Assembly: GCA_017303805.1 (NCBI GenBank)
Contig: JAFLBQ010000011.1
Location: 1-64,000 of the forward strand
Direction: 5' to 3'
Length of the DNA: 64,000 nucleotides
DNA from: Cytophagales bacterium
GTDB lineage: Bacteria > Bacteroidota > Bacteroidia > Cytophagales > Cyclobacteriaceae
Position numbers and translations under genes: made by a program. The notes under the pieces were generated by a model, which had not been told where the DNA came from, made no database searches, and saw nothing but the letters and a program-made list of their open reading frames with translations. Positions 1 to 7,722 of the stretch are shown here, in pieces; within the stretch, counting starts at the first letter, position 1, and each line of letters starts with the position of its first letter.

Positions 1-134
1 ACCGCCAACAATGCATATGAGCAATGGCGGGCGCGCACTTCTGTTACAATTTCTTTATATTTGGAAGTGCCGCGCTTCGAGCATAGTATAGAGTGTATTT
101 CCCGCCACTGCTCATATGCTAACCGTTAGCGGTC
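1..134 (+). repeat. Large imperfect palindrome, attC-like cassette boundary (site 1)
   Basis: Arms at 13-31 and 101-119 pair with 18 of 19 matches. A nested hairpin lies at about 31-41 with 64-75. The outermost arms, ACCGCCAAC at 1-9 and GTTAGCGGT at 125-133, pair with one mismatch. The architecture (short outer core motifs, long imperfect stem, variable middle) resembles an integron attC site. The core does not fit the classical GTTRRRY consensus exactly, so the recombinase class is unknown. The site may extend left of the window. It shares AATGGCGGG, GCTTCGA and CCGCCACT with the site at 1721-1857. Confidence 0.6.
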
Positions 135-175
135 ATTGTAACGGACGAAACAACCCGACAGAAAAGTAACGGAAA

Positions 176-1081
176 ATGAAACAGACAATTATTTATTTTG
201 CATTGACAATTTTCACATTGACATCGTGCAACAACAAAACAGAAAACACAGATAAGAGTATGGCGACAACAACAAGCAATAGTTTGACTTTTAAGAATGG
301 ATATTCTGAAGTGAATGGATTGAAAATGTATTATGAAATTCACGGACAAGGAAAACCAATTGTTTTAATTCACGGTGGCGGTTCAACAATTCAGACAAAC
401 TTTGAGAAAATCATACCATTGTTTGCCAAAAATAGACAGGTAATTGCAGTTGAGCTTCAAGCTCACGGACGGACAAATGACAGAAATGCTGACCTAACAT
501 TTGAACAGGACGCAGATGATGTTGCTACACTTCTCAAAAACCTAAAAATAGAAAAGGCGGACTTTTTCGGTTTTAGCAACGGTGGGACAACTACTTTACA
601 AATCGCTATTCGACACCCTGAATTAGTTGACAAAATGATTTTAGGTTCTGCACTTGCCAAACGTAACGGAGTTCCTGACTGGTTTTGGGGTTTTATGTCG
701 CAAGCAAAATTGGAAAATATGCCTGAGCAACTAAAAGAAGGTTATAAAAAAGTTGCGGCTGACACAAATGGTTTACAAGTTATGCACGACAGAGATGCCA
801 AGAGAATGGTAAACTTCAAAGACATTCCAGATGAACAAATTAAATCTATAAAAGCACCGACTTTAATCATCATTGGCGACAAAGACGTTATTACACCCGA
901 ACACGCAATTGAATTGCACAGACAAATTAAAAATTCTGATTTAGCAATTATTCCAGGCGGACACGGTCAATACATTGGAGAAATTACAACCATAACAACC
1001 GACTTTAAAGAAAGCGACCTTGTAGTTCCAATGTTTGAAAAATTCCTTGACAAGAAAGCAAAAGAAACAATGAACAATTAA
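176..1081 (+). CDS. Alpha/beta-fold hydrolase, lipoprotein
   Basis: The 301-residue product starts with a lipoprotein signal (LTSC lipobox, Cys18), so it is probably anchored in the envelope. It is an alpha/beta hydrolase: an HGGGS oxyanion-hole segment near residue 66, the nucleophile elbow GFSNGG near residue 137, an acid in GDKDVITPEH, and a late His in GGHG. The substrate cannot be told from sequence. It is 9 bp upstream of a reductase-like gene, and both lie between two large palindromes as if they form one mobile unit. Base composition is more A/T-rich than the core genes to the right. Confidence 0.85.
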   Translation: MKQTIIYFALTIFTLTSCNNKTENTDKSMATTTSNSLTFKNGYSEVNGLKMYYEIHGQGKPIVLIHGGGSTIQTNFEKIIPLFAKNRQVIAVELQAHGRTNDRNADLTFEQDADDVATLLKNLKIEKADFFGFSNGGTTTLQIAIRHPELVDKMILGSALAKRNGVPDWFWGFMSQAKLENMPEQLKEGYKKVAADTNGLQVMHDRDAKRMVNFKDIPDEQIKSIKAPTLIIIGDKDVITPEHAIELHRQIKNSDLAIIPGGHGQYIGEITTITTDFKESDLVVPMFEKFLDKKAKETMNN

Positions 1082-1090
1082 CAAACTAAT

Positions 1091-1711
1091 ATGAGCAAAA
1101 TAATCTTTGACAGCGGAATATCACTTGACGGTTTTTTCGCAGGAGATAACAGAAGTCCAAAAAATCCTATGGGTGGTGTTTCAGGACAAATTCATTCATG
1201 GATGTTTAACCAAAAAGCTTTTTGGGAATATCTTGGATTTGAAGGAGGAAAAGAAGATGGTGCTGACGGAGTATACATTAGAGAAACAATCGCCAGAACG
1301 GGAGCATTCATTATGGGCAAACGAATGTTTGAAGAAGGCGAAGCAAGTTGGCCAAATGACCTATACAAAGCAGATGTTTTTGTTTTAACTCACGAAATAC
1401 GAGAACCTTGGGTTCAAGAAGGCACGACAACATTTTACTTCATAAATGACGGAATAGAAAGTGCTTTGGAAAAGGCAAGACAATCGGCAAAAGGAAAGGA
1501 CATAAGAATACAAGGTGGTGCAAACACAATTCAACAGTTTTTGAATGCAGGACTTATTGACGAGTTTTTTTTACATATAGCACCAGTTTTTTTAGGTAGT
1601 GGAATTAGACTTTTTGACGGCATTGACAAAGACAAATATGATTTAAAAATTACAGAAGTTATACCTTCTGACTTGACAACACATTTAAGATATAAACTGA
1701 CTAAAAAATAA
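1091..1711 (+). CDS. Dihydrofolate reductase / RibD C-terminal-like protein
   Basis: This 206-residue protein is of the RibD_C/DHFR-like family (YyaP/YwjB type). It has the start S-x-SLDGFFAG, the middle motif FIMGKRMFEEGE near residues 76-88, and the NADPH-site-like IQGGANTIQQ followed by the conserved FFLHIAPVFLGSGIRLFD. Family members are presumed NAD(P)H-dependent reductases of unclear substrate and need not make tetrahydrofolate. It is probably cotranscribed with the hydrolase upstream (9 bp gap). Both genes are A/T-rich and are bounded by palindromes, which suggests lateral acquisition. Confidence 0.85.
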   Translation: MSKIIFDSGISLDGFFAGDNRSPKNPMGGVSGQIHSWMFNQKAFWEYLGFEGGKEDGADGVYIRETIARTGAFIMGKRMFEEGEASWPNDLYKADVFVLTHEIREPWVQEGTTTFYFINDGIESALEKARQSAKGKDIRIQGGANTIQQFLNAGLIDEFFLHIAPVFLGSGIRLFDGIDKDKYDLKITEVIPSDLTTHLRYKLTKK

Positions 1712-1720
1712 AAACAACGA

Positions 1721-1857
1721 ACCGCTAACAGCAGTTTGGCAAAATGGCGGGTTTAGTGCTAAATTCAACGGCAGTACTTCGATTCAACTTTTGTGCAAAA
1801 CTGAACATTTGTGCTTCGATTTCCGCCACTTCGCCAAGCTGCAAAACGTTGTAGCTC
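1721..1857 (+). repeat. Large imperfect palindrome, attC-like cassette boundary (site 2)
   Basis: Arms at 1731-1750 and 1823-1842 match at 17 of 20 positions. The flanking cores are ACCGCTAAC at 1721-1729 and GTTGTAGCTC at 1848-1857. The left core is the exact reverse complement of the right core of site 1 (GTTAGCGGT, 125-133). The right core is the exact reverse complement of GAGCTACAAC at 2697-2706. Core pairing is thus better between the two ends of each gene unit than within this site, as expected of integron cassettes. It shares the AATGGCGGG and CCGCCACT arm ends and GCTTCGA with site 1. Confidence 0.65.
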
Positions 1858-1918
1858 ATGCGCTGACTCCGCGGAAAGCGATGACTAACTTGAAAAAATT
1901 AATTTACGCAGACAACTA

Positions 1919-2224
1919 ATGATACAAATTATTAACAAGGACAAGCTGTTCACATGGATTAACATAGGACTTGTAATAAGTTTTGTAATATTCATCTACT
2001 TTGACTTGATATATTTGGGATTTGCAACCTGCTTTACAGCCATGGGACTTCTTTCTTTGACAGCAGTTTATTTAAATATTAAACCTTTAGGGGTTGGAAT
2101 TGGTGGGTTTGACCATGCAATGAGACAAATCTTTAAAGAGTATTACAATAGATATTTCAATCTGACTTTTGGAATAATTGAATTAATATTTGGAATTGGT
2201 TCAATTATAAAATTAGTTAACTGA
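1919..2224 (+). CDS. Small integral membrane protein, unknown function
   Basis: This 101-residue protein has about three hydrophobic segments (near residues 12-30, 33-55 and 80-98) and a short polar loop containing GFDHAMRQIFKEYYNRYF. I recognise no family. It is followed after 11 bp by a second small membrane protein on the same strand, and the pair sits between palindromic sites 2 and 3. Composition is A/T-rich. ATG is the only plausible start. A function cannot be assigned. Confidence 0.65.
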   Translation: MIQIINKDKLFTWINIGLVISFVIFIYFDLIYLGFATCFTAMGLLSLTAVYLNIKPLGVGIGGFDHAMRQIFKEYYNRYFNLTFGIIELIFGIGSIIKLVN

Positions 2225-2235
2225 AAGAGTACTCA

Positions 2236-2616
2236 GTGACAAGAAAGTGGATGACAATATTGACCTTAATTATTTACCTTTTGGTAATTGGACTTTTGAC
2301 AATCTACTATGGACATAACTTTTCAAAATTCGTTCACTACAAGGGTGACGAGTTTAACTATTACGTTCTGTTCCTGCTGACAAGTTCTGCGATTTTTAAC
2401 GTAATCATTTCACAGACGACAAAGATATTAAGCCTAAAATTTGGACTACTCACCACATTGCTCAATGGTTTCATTTCATTAGTACTTGGCTTTATATTTT
2501 GGACAGTGACTGAGATAAGCGGAATACCAAGACACTTGATTTTTATTTATGGCGGATGCTACTTATTAGTTTTATCCTCACTGACAATTTGGAAAGTTGC
2601 AAAGCACAAAGATTGA
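2236..2616 (+). CDS. Small four-helix membrane protein, unknown function
   Basis: The product is 126 residues with a GTG start and about four predicted transmembrane segments (near 7-25, 42-60, 68-93 and 98-118), with few charged residues between them. I do not recognise the family. It lies 11 bp after the other small membrane gene and the two are probably cotranscribed. The stop codon is followed by a strong hairpin at 2631-2692 that could end the transcript. GTG is accepted because no ATG occurs before the first helix other than the one at codon 5. Confidence 0.6.
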   Translation: MTRKWMTILTLIIYLLVIGLLTIYYGHNFSKFVHYKGDEFNYYVLFLLTSSAIFNVIISQTTKILSLKFGLLTTLLNGFISLVLGFIFWTVTEISGIPRHLIFIYGGCYLLVLSSLTIWKVAKHKD

Positions 2617-2630
2617 TTATGGACTCGTTT

Positions 2631-2692
2631 GCGTCAACAGTAATTAACGGTGGACTTGAGACAAGTCCAAATTAAAAAGTACCGGTTGACGC
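2631..2692 (+). repeat. Nested perfect hairpins after the membrane-protein pair
   Basis: GCGTCAAC at 2631-2638 pairs perfectly with GTTGACGC at 2685-2692. Inside it GGACTTG (2652-2658) pairs perfectly with CAAGTCC (2662-2668) over a three-base loop. No T-run follows, so a classical intrinsic terminator is unlikely. It may belong to the cassette end or to a structured RNA. Confidence 0.5.
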
Positions 2693-2696
2693 GCAC

Positions 2697-2740
2697 GAGC
2701 TACAACACCGTGTTTATTTAATTGCGGGGTACGGTGTGGC
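2697..2740 (+). repeat. Probable truncated attC-like half-site (site 3)
   Basis: GAGCTACAAC at 2697-2706 is the exact reverse complement of the right core of site 2 (1848-1857). AATTGCGGGG follows at 2720-2729, resembling the AATGGCGGG arm end of sites 1 and 2. No matching second arm is visible downstream, so the site looks truncated. A smaller hairpin, ACACCGT (2705-2711) with ACGGTGT (2731-2737), lies inside it. Confidence 0.45.
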
Positions 2741-2910
2741 AATTACGTTTTGGTTTATTAATTTAGTCCGCTGTAGGCGGACAGTTGCGGAGCAAGTCGG
2801 GCTTGACCTTTAGACTTGCATTACCAAAATATTACTACAGACCACATTCATTATCATAATTTTCTTTTTTGCTTCTTTTTTCTTTTGTGGAAGGTGTGAA
2901 ATTGTGGACA
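2741..2910. other. Non-coding stretch between cassette and IS remnant
   Basis: No credible gene is seen here. The stretch contains a perfect 6-bp hairpin, GTCCGC (2766-2771) with GCGGAC (2777-2782), and then T-rich sequence near 2858-2888. The hairpin has no T-run after it. Confidence 0.4.
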
Positions 2911-3192
2911 AGTTAAACACCGGCAGGGGCGAATTATGGGCTTAACCAGGTTATCAGACCTATGGAATGATTCAATCCCCTGCCGGTTTTCTGAACAGGC
3001 ACCGTATAGAAATTAAGGCGCAAGGGCCTAGTATCAAGGTTTTGGTTGTGTTCAGAAATGTTTAACGAAAACCGATTCGTAAACTGTAAACCAAATGTAA
3101 TGAACTCAGCGAAAAATTTTATCGGGGCGGATGTATCAAAAAAGACCCTGGACCTGTGCTCGGGCGGCATTAAGGAGCATGAGCAGTTCATT
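2911..3192 (+). mobile_element. 5' remnant of an IS110-family insertion sequence
   Basis: A 31-codon transposase N-terminus (3100-3192) is preceded by about 190 bp of non-coding DNA with an 11-bp perfect inverted repeat, ACCGGCAGGGG (2919-2929) and CCCCTGCCGGT (2977-2987). In the IS110 group the non-coding leader upstream of the transposase encodes the bridge RNA that specifies target and donor DNA, so this leader may keep a fossil of it. The rest of the transposase is gone, so the element cannot move by itself. The outer boundaries are uncertain. Confidence 0.55.
3100..3192 (+). pseudogene. IS110-family transposase, N-terminal fragment
   Basis: The ATG at 3100 opens a frame whose residues 7-17 read FIGADVSKKTL, the RuvC-like (DEDD) start of IS110 transposases; Asp11 would be the first catalytic acid. 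Similarity stops after EHEQFI at about 3192, where the frame runs into unrelated sequence and ends near 3237. A full transposase would be roughly 300-400 residues, so well over 80 percent is missing. The fragment is inactive. Confidence 0.65.
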
Positions 3193-3253
3193 GACCCCCG
3201 GCTTGTTTTATTCCGCGTGTGTTTACGCGCTTCATAGCCAGGAAATTAATCAA

Positions 3254-3332
3254 TGTCCCCAGTACAGGTTCTATAGTTGCTCTGCCCAAGTTTCTTCAGC
3301 TTCTTGGCATAGTCCGTTTGCATAGGGGGACA
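3254..3332. repeat. Short segment bounded by TGTCCCC inverted ends
   Basis: TGTCCCC at 3254-3260 is answered by GGGGACA at 3326-3332, giving 7-bp perfect terminal inverted repeats around about 65 bp. No open frame of note lies inside. It could be a tiny MITE-like relic or the scar of a second element beside the IS110 stub, but seven bases can arise by chance. Confidence 0.3.
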
Positions 3333-3335
3333 AAT

Positions 3336-3366
3336 AAAAAAATGCCGGCAAAATCCGGCATTTTCT
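3336..3366 (-). terminator. Intrinsic terminator of the nfeD-floA unit
   Basis: An 8-bp perfect stem (3341-3348 with 3355-3362), G/C-rich in the middle and with a six-base loop, is followed on the minus strand by a run of seven Ts. It lies about 45 bp past the floA stop codon. Confidence 0.8.
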
Positions 3367-3407
3367 TACACTTGATATAAAAGATCTTGTCTGAATTTAA
3401 GACTTGG

Positions 3408-4382
3408 TTACTCCGATTTTGGTTTACCCGATCCGGAGATCGACTGGCGCATGTCTGTATCAGCCTGAACGTTTTGCATTTTATAGTAGTCCATCACACC
3501 CAGGTTGCCTTTTAAGAAGGCTTCGGCAATCGCTTTTGGAATTTCGGCTTCGGCCTGAATCACATTCGCTCTCGCTTCCTGTGCTTTGGCAATCATTTCT
3601 TGTTCCATTGCTACCGCCATGGCTCTTCTTTCTTCTGCGCGGGCTTCCGCTACTTTCAAATCGGCAGCAGCCTGATCGGTTTGCAACTTTGCACCTATGT
3701 TAGCACCTACATCTACATCAGCAATATCGATGGAAAGAATCTCGAAGGCGGTTCCTGCATCCAACCCACGCGAAAGCACAAGCTTTGAAATCTTGTCGGG
3801 GTTTGCCAACACCTCTTTGTGCGATTGTGCCGAACCAATGGAGGTTACAATACCTTCGCCCACACGCGCAAGAATTGTGTCTTCACCGGCACCACCTACC
3901 AGTTGCTGTATGCTGGCGCGCACAGTAACCCGCGCAATAGCTATTAGCTGAATACCATCGGCCGCCACGGCAGCAACTTTAGGAGTGGTAATCACTTTGG
4001 GGTTAACCGAAATCTGCACCGCTTCAAACACATCGCGGCCCGCAAGGTCGATTGCCGTTGCTTGTTTAAAATCCAGGTTAATGTTTGCTTTTTCTGCAGA
4101 GATAAGCGCTCGAATAACATTGGGTACGTTACCACCAGCCAGGTAGTGCGTTTCCAATTCGTTGGTGGTAACTTTTAGGCCCGCTTTGTTGGCAGTAATT
4201 AACGAGTTAACAATTACTCCGGGTGGCACTTTTCGGATCCGCATCCCGATAAGGGAGCCAATAGTTACTTTAACACCGGCAAATATGGCGGTAATCCACA
4301 ACCCTACCGGAACAAAGTAGAGGAAGATAAAAAAACCTATTACCGCAACGAATACAATAAAAATGAGTACTAAGCCATCCAT
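3408..4382 (-). CDS. floA: Flotillin-like protein FloA
   Basis: The 324-residue protein matches the bacterial flotillin FloA (UPF0365/YqfA) in length and order of parts. A hydrophobic N-terminal hairpin (about residues 3-45) is followed by the conserved KVPPGVIVN, an SPFH-like domain to about 220 with AHGLKV-type variant [13 protein letters not shown], and an Ala/Glu-rich coiled coil (about 235-300). FloA forms membrane scaffolds thought to organise other membrane proteins. It starts 4 bp after nfeD, the usual partner, and a strong terminator follows, so proS-nfeD-floA or nfeD-floA is probably one transcript. Confidence 0.93.
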   Translation of the reverse strand: MDGLVLIFIVFVAVIGFFIFLYFVPVGLWITAIFAGVKVTIGSLIGMRIRKVPPGVIVNSLITANKAGLKVTTNELETHYLAGGNVPNVIRALISAEKANINLDFKQATAIDLAGRDVFEAVQISVNPKVITTPKVAAVAADGIQLIAIARVTVRASIQQLVGGAGEDTILARVGEGIVTSIGSAQSHKEVLANPDKISKLVLSRGLDAGTAFEILSIDIADVDVGANIGAKLQTDQAAADLKVAEARAEERRAMAVAMEQEMIAKAQEARANVIQAEAEIPKAIAEAFLKGNLGVMDYYKMQNVQADTDMRQSISGSGKPKSE

Positions 4383-4386
4383 AATT

Positions 4387-4857
4387 TTAAATTAAAGGTT
4401 CTACAATTATTTGATTCGAATTGATTTGTGTTATGCGTACGGAACACCCGCTTTGCAGGTAGGCGCCCGTTGTTTTTACTTCATAAATTTTTTCGCCCAG
4501 TTGCGCTTTGCCAACCGGTCTTAGTGCAGAAGTTGTTTTTCCTTCCATGCCCACCGCCAGCGCCAAGGTGCTTCCTTCGTTTACTTTACTTTCTATGCTC
4601 GATTGTAGCGAAAACTGACTCCACACATTTGTTTTAAAAGAATAGTAAAAAACGAGCCCCGAAATAACCGCAGTTACCCCAACCATTACCCAGCCTACTT
4701 CGCTGCCAAAGTAGCTAAAGGCAAAGCCAACCCCGGCAATCAGAAAAATAAATCCTATTATTCCTACTACCGTAGTGCCTGGTACAAAAATAATTTCTGC
4801 CACCACTAACGCAAGCCCAAAAAGAATCAGACTACAAACTGTTATCCACTCTATCAC
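4387..4857 (-). CDS. Short NfeD-family membrane protein
   Basis: This 156-residue protein has three N-terminal hydrophobic segments (about residues 5-75) and a C-terminal OB-fold-like domain with [22 protein letters not shown], typical of short NfeD proteins without the protease domain. Such proteins are encoded next to flotillins and are thought to act with them in membrane organisation. The start is GTG at 4857; no ATG precedes the first helix. It lies 57 bp downstream of proS on the same strand. Confidence 0.88.
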   Translation of the reverse strand: MIEWITVCSLILFGLALVVAEIIFVPGTTVVGIIGFIFLIAGVGFAFSYFGSEVGWVMVGVTAVISGLVFYYSFKTNVWSQFSLQSSIESKVNEGSTLALAVGMEGKTTSALRPVGKAQLGEKIYEVKTTGAYLQSGCSVRITQINSNQIIVEPLI

Positions 4858-4914
4858 GCTAAACTGAATTACACAACTCCTCTAAAAATAGTTAAAATTT
4901 GTGGTTTCTGATTT

Positions 4915-6393
4915 TTAATAAGCCCTTGCAAAAAGTACGCGTTTGGTAGATGGTTTTCCCGAATACACGCACACCCCGGCCTCTTCTTTAAAATCTAAGG
5001 GAATGCACCGGATGGTAGCCTTGGTTTCTTCCTTAATAGCAGCTTCTGTCTGGGTGGTACCATCCCAATGGGCAGCTACAAACCCTCCTTTTTCGTCCAG
5101 CACTTTTTTAAACTCTTCATACGAATCAACCCGGGTGGTCATTTGGGTACGGAAATCCAACGCCTTTTGGTAAATGTTGTGCTGAATTTCATCCAGCAGA
5201 GCCGGTATGGTGGTGGCAAGTGCATCTAAGGCAATTACTTGTTTTGCCTTGGTATCTCTTCGGGCTACTTCTGCGGTTTTGTTTTCCAGGTCGCGTGGCC
5301 CAATAGCAATGCGCACCGGCACACCTTTCAATTCGTATTCGGCAAACTTGAACCCAGGCTTGTGTGTGTCGCGGTTATCAAACTTTACCGAAAAGCCTTG
5401 CTGGCGCAGGGCGTTGGCAATGGCATTGGCCTGCTCCGAAATGCGGGCCAGTTCATCTTCCGTTTTAAAGATAGGCACAATAACCACATGAATAGGTGCC
5501 AGCTTTGGTGGCAAAACCAAACCATCGTCATCTGAGTGGGCCATAATTAATGCTCCCATTAAACGGGTGCTTACCCCCCACGAAGTGCCCCACACTTTTT
5601 CGAGTTTGCCTTCTTTGTTGGTAAACTGTACATCAAAAGCATTGGCAAAATTTTGTCCCAAAAAATGTGAGGTTCCGGCTTGCAAGGCTTTGCCATCTTG
5701 CATCATAGCCTCAATACAATAGGTATCTACGGCTCCGGGAAAGCGCTCGCCTTCGGACTTGCGTCCTGTTACTACAGGCATGGCCATAAATGTTTCGGCA
5801 AACGTTGCATACACTCCCAGCATCCGCTCGGTTTCTTCCACAGCTTCTTTGGCGGTAGCATGTGCCGTGTGGCCTTCTTGCCAAAGAAATTCGGCCGTGC
5901 GCAAAAAAAGCCGGGTTCGCATTTCCCAACGCACCACGTTGGCCCATTGGTTTATGAGTAATGGAAGGTCGCGATACGATTGAATCCACTTTTTGTAGGT
6001 GCTCCAGATAATAGCCTCGCTGGTTGGGCGCACCACCAACTCTTCTTCCAGTTTTGCTTCAGGATCTACCATTAACTTGCCCTTATTCTGAGGATCGTTT
6101 TTAAGCCGGTAGTGTGTAACAATCGCGCACTCTTTGGCAAAGCCTTCCGCATTTTTCTCCTCCGCTTCGAACATGCTCTTGGGAACAAACAGGGGAAAGT
6201 AGGCATTGGTATGGCCGGTGTCTTTAAACATTTTGTCCAATGCCTGTTGCATTTTCTCCCAAATGCTATACCCGTATGGCTTTATTACCATGCAACCCCG
6301 CACATCGGAGTTTTCGGCCAGGTCGGCTTTTTTAACCAAATCAATATACCATTGCGCGTAGTCTTCGCTCCTGCTTGTTAGCTCTTTTCCCAT
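4915..6393 (-). CDS. proS: Prolyl-tRNA synthetase, short (type 3) form
   Basis: This cytoplasmic class II aminoacyl-tRNA synthetase charges tRNA-Pro with proline. At 492 residues it is the shorter archaeal/eukaryal-like type that lacks the inserted editing domain of E. coli ProS. Class II signatures are visible: [10 protein letters not shown] near 121-130, [19 protein letters not shown] near 160, and [18 protein letters not shown] near 267-285. An anticodon-binding domain ([24 protein letters not shown]) follows, then the C-terminal domain ending in Tyr (FARAY). A TATATTTG promoter element lies 41 bp upstream. Confidence 0.96.
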   Translation of the reverse strand: MGKELTSRSEDYAQWYIDLVKKADLAENSDVRGCMVIKPYGYSIWEKMQQALDKMFKDTGHTNAYFPLFVPKSMFEAEEKNAEGFAKECAIVTHYRLKNDPQNKGKLMVDPEAKLEEELVVRPTSEAIIWSTYKKWIQSYRDLPLLINQWANVVRWEMRTRLFLRTAEFLWQEGHTAHATAKEAVEETERMLGVYATFAETFMAMPVVTGRKSEGERFPGAVDTYCIEAMMQDGKALQAGTSHFLGQNFANAFDVQFTNKEGKLEKVWGTSWGVSTRLMGALIMAHSDDDGLVLPPKLAPIHVVIVPIFKTEDELARISEQANAIANALRQQGFSVKFDNRDTHKPGFKFAEYELKGVPVRIAIGPRDLENKTAEVARRDTKAKQVIALDALATTIPALLDEIQHNIYQKALDFRTQMTTRVDSYEEFKKVLDEKGGFVAAHWDGTTQTEAAIKEETKATIRCIPLDFKEEAGVCVYSGKPSTKRVLFARAY

Positions 6394-6433
6394 CGGATTT
6401 TAACCTAAAATTTCTTAAATTTGAATGTTTCGG

Positions 6434-6441
6434 CAAATATA
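6434..6441 (-). promoter_or_regulatory. Bacteroidota -7 element for proS
   Basis: The minus strand reads TATATTTG, which fits the TAnnTTTG consensus, about 41 bp upstream of the proS ATG. No clear TTTG -33 element is visible at the expected distance, so this is tentative. Confidence 0.4.
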
Positions 6442-6617
6442 GAAGGTGGTTTGACTGTTGGCGACCCGGTTTGAAAAATAAACCCTTAAAAAAATGGCAT
6501 AACTACCACGCTAAACCAAGCGAAATTTGCACGATTTAACTGTTAAACTTGTTGTAGAAACATATACCCGAAAGGGCAACTTGCGTTAAAGAGATTGTGA
6601 ACCAAAACTTAAAGCGT

Positions 6618-7685
6618 ATGAAATCCAAAATCAATTTAGTGGGCATGCTGATGGTGGCAACAGTAGGAGTTGTAGGAGCGCAGCAGGCAGAATTCGATGA
6701 CATGTATTTCAGATCCGGTGACCGTGCAAAAGTTGCCGCTGCCAAGCCGCTTTCAGGGTTGGCCAGTTATCAATCTGATGTGCGCACGCCTATAAACCCA
6801 ACCGATAGCTATTCGGCACGCAACGTTAACCCGGAATATATTTCGCAATCGGTTAACCCGGCCTCGCAACAAGAGGTAAGTTATTTCTCATCCGATTATG
6901 TTCCTACCGCAGTAAATCAGAATCTATACAATGGTACTGCCAATTGGAATTACTACGGGGTAAACAACCCTTATATGCGCAGCGGTTACAATCCATATTG
7001 GATCAACTCCCCCTGGGGCTACGATCCTTACGGTTTTAATTCCTTCTATCGCCCGGGCTTTAGCATGTCGCTGGGCTGGGGAATGATGAACACCTGGAAC
7101 TCGTGGGGCTACTCTCCTTACTGGAATAGCTATGCGATGAACTCCTGGGCGTGGGATCCATGGGGCTACAATTACTATAATCCATGGGGTTGGAACTCAT
7201 GGGGATTGGGTAACTCATGGTATAGACCTACAGTAATTGTGGTTGGCGATGGTAGCAACCGTGTAGTTTACGGCAAAAGAAATTCACGATCGTCAGACAT
7301 AAACAACAACATGGCTGTGGGCAATGGTGGCAGCAGGGCAGCGATACAAAGTGCTGATGGATCCCGCGCTAATACCAATGGCCGCGTTGCCAGCAATACC
7401 AATGCACGCGAAGGTTATTATCAGCGTGGCTGGAGAACCAATTCTGATGCTGCGTCTAATTCCGGAAGCCGCACTGTATGGAACAATTCCGGTACCTCGG
7501 GTACTTCGGGTAATCGCACTTCAATTTTTGATAGTGGCGGCTCGAATCGTTCGTCTTCTGGCTGGACAAATTCAGGAAGTTCTTCCAGAAGCTCGGGTGG
7601 TTTTTCCGGAGGTAGCAGTGGCGGTGGAAGCCGCAGTGGTGGCAGTTCAGGCGGTTCATCGGGTGGATCGCGGGGCCGCAACTAA
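6618..7685 (+). CDS. Secreted aromatic/Asn-rich, Gly/Ser-rich low-complexity protein
   Basis: I do not recognise a named family. From the ATG at 6618 the product is 355 residues with a signal peptide ending near VGA-QQ; an upstream GTG at 6597 would add seven residues. The middle (about 105-205) is extremely rich in Trp, Tyr, Asn, Pro and Gly, with recurring units such as NPYW, DPYGFN, SPYWNSY and DPWGYNYYNPWGWN. The tail (about 300-355) is almost all Ser and Gly and ends GSRGRN. It is probably exported and may be adhesive or self-assembling; that is inference. The FadL-like gene starts 37 bp downstream and may be cotranscribed. Confidence 0.8.
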   Translation: MKSKINLVGMLMVATVGVVGAQQAEFDDMYFRSGDRAKVAAAKPLSGLASYQSDVRTPINPTDSYSARNVNPEYISQSVNPASQQEVSYFSSDYVPTAVNQNLYNGTANWNYYGVNNPYMRSGYNPYWINSPWGYDPYGFNSFYRPGFSMSLGWGMMNTWNSWGYSPYWNSYAMNSWAWDPWGYNYYNPWGWNSWGLGNSWYRPTVIVVGDGSNRVVYGKRNSRSSDINNNMAVGNGGSRAAIQSADGSRANTNGRVASNTNAREGYYQRGWRTNSDAASNSGSRTVWNNSGTSGTSGNRTSIFDSGGSNRSSSGWTNSGSSSRSSGGFSGGSSGGGSRSGGSSGGSSGGSRGRN

Positions 7686-7722
7686 CCTTAATCGGATTTT
7701 TTAACAACAAAAACTTTCAGGT

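Noticed and set aside
3131-3325. Further open frames in the IS110-floA gap
   Set aside because: They overlap the transposase remnant in other frames, have no recognisable motif and cross the TGTCCCC-ended segment.
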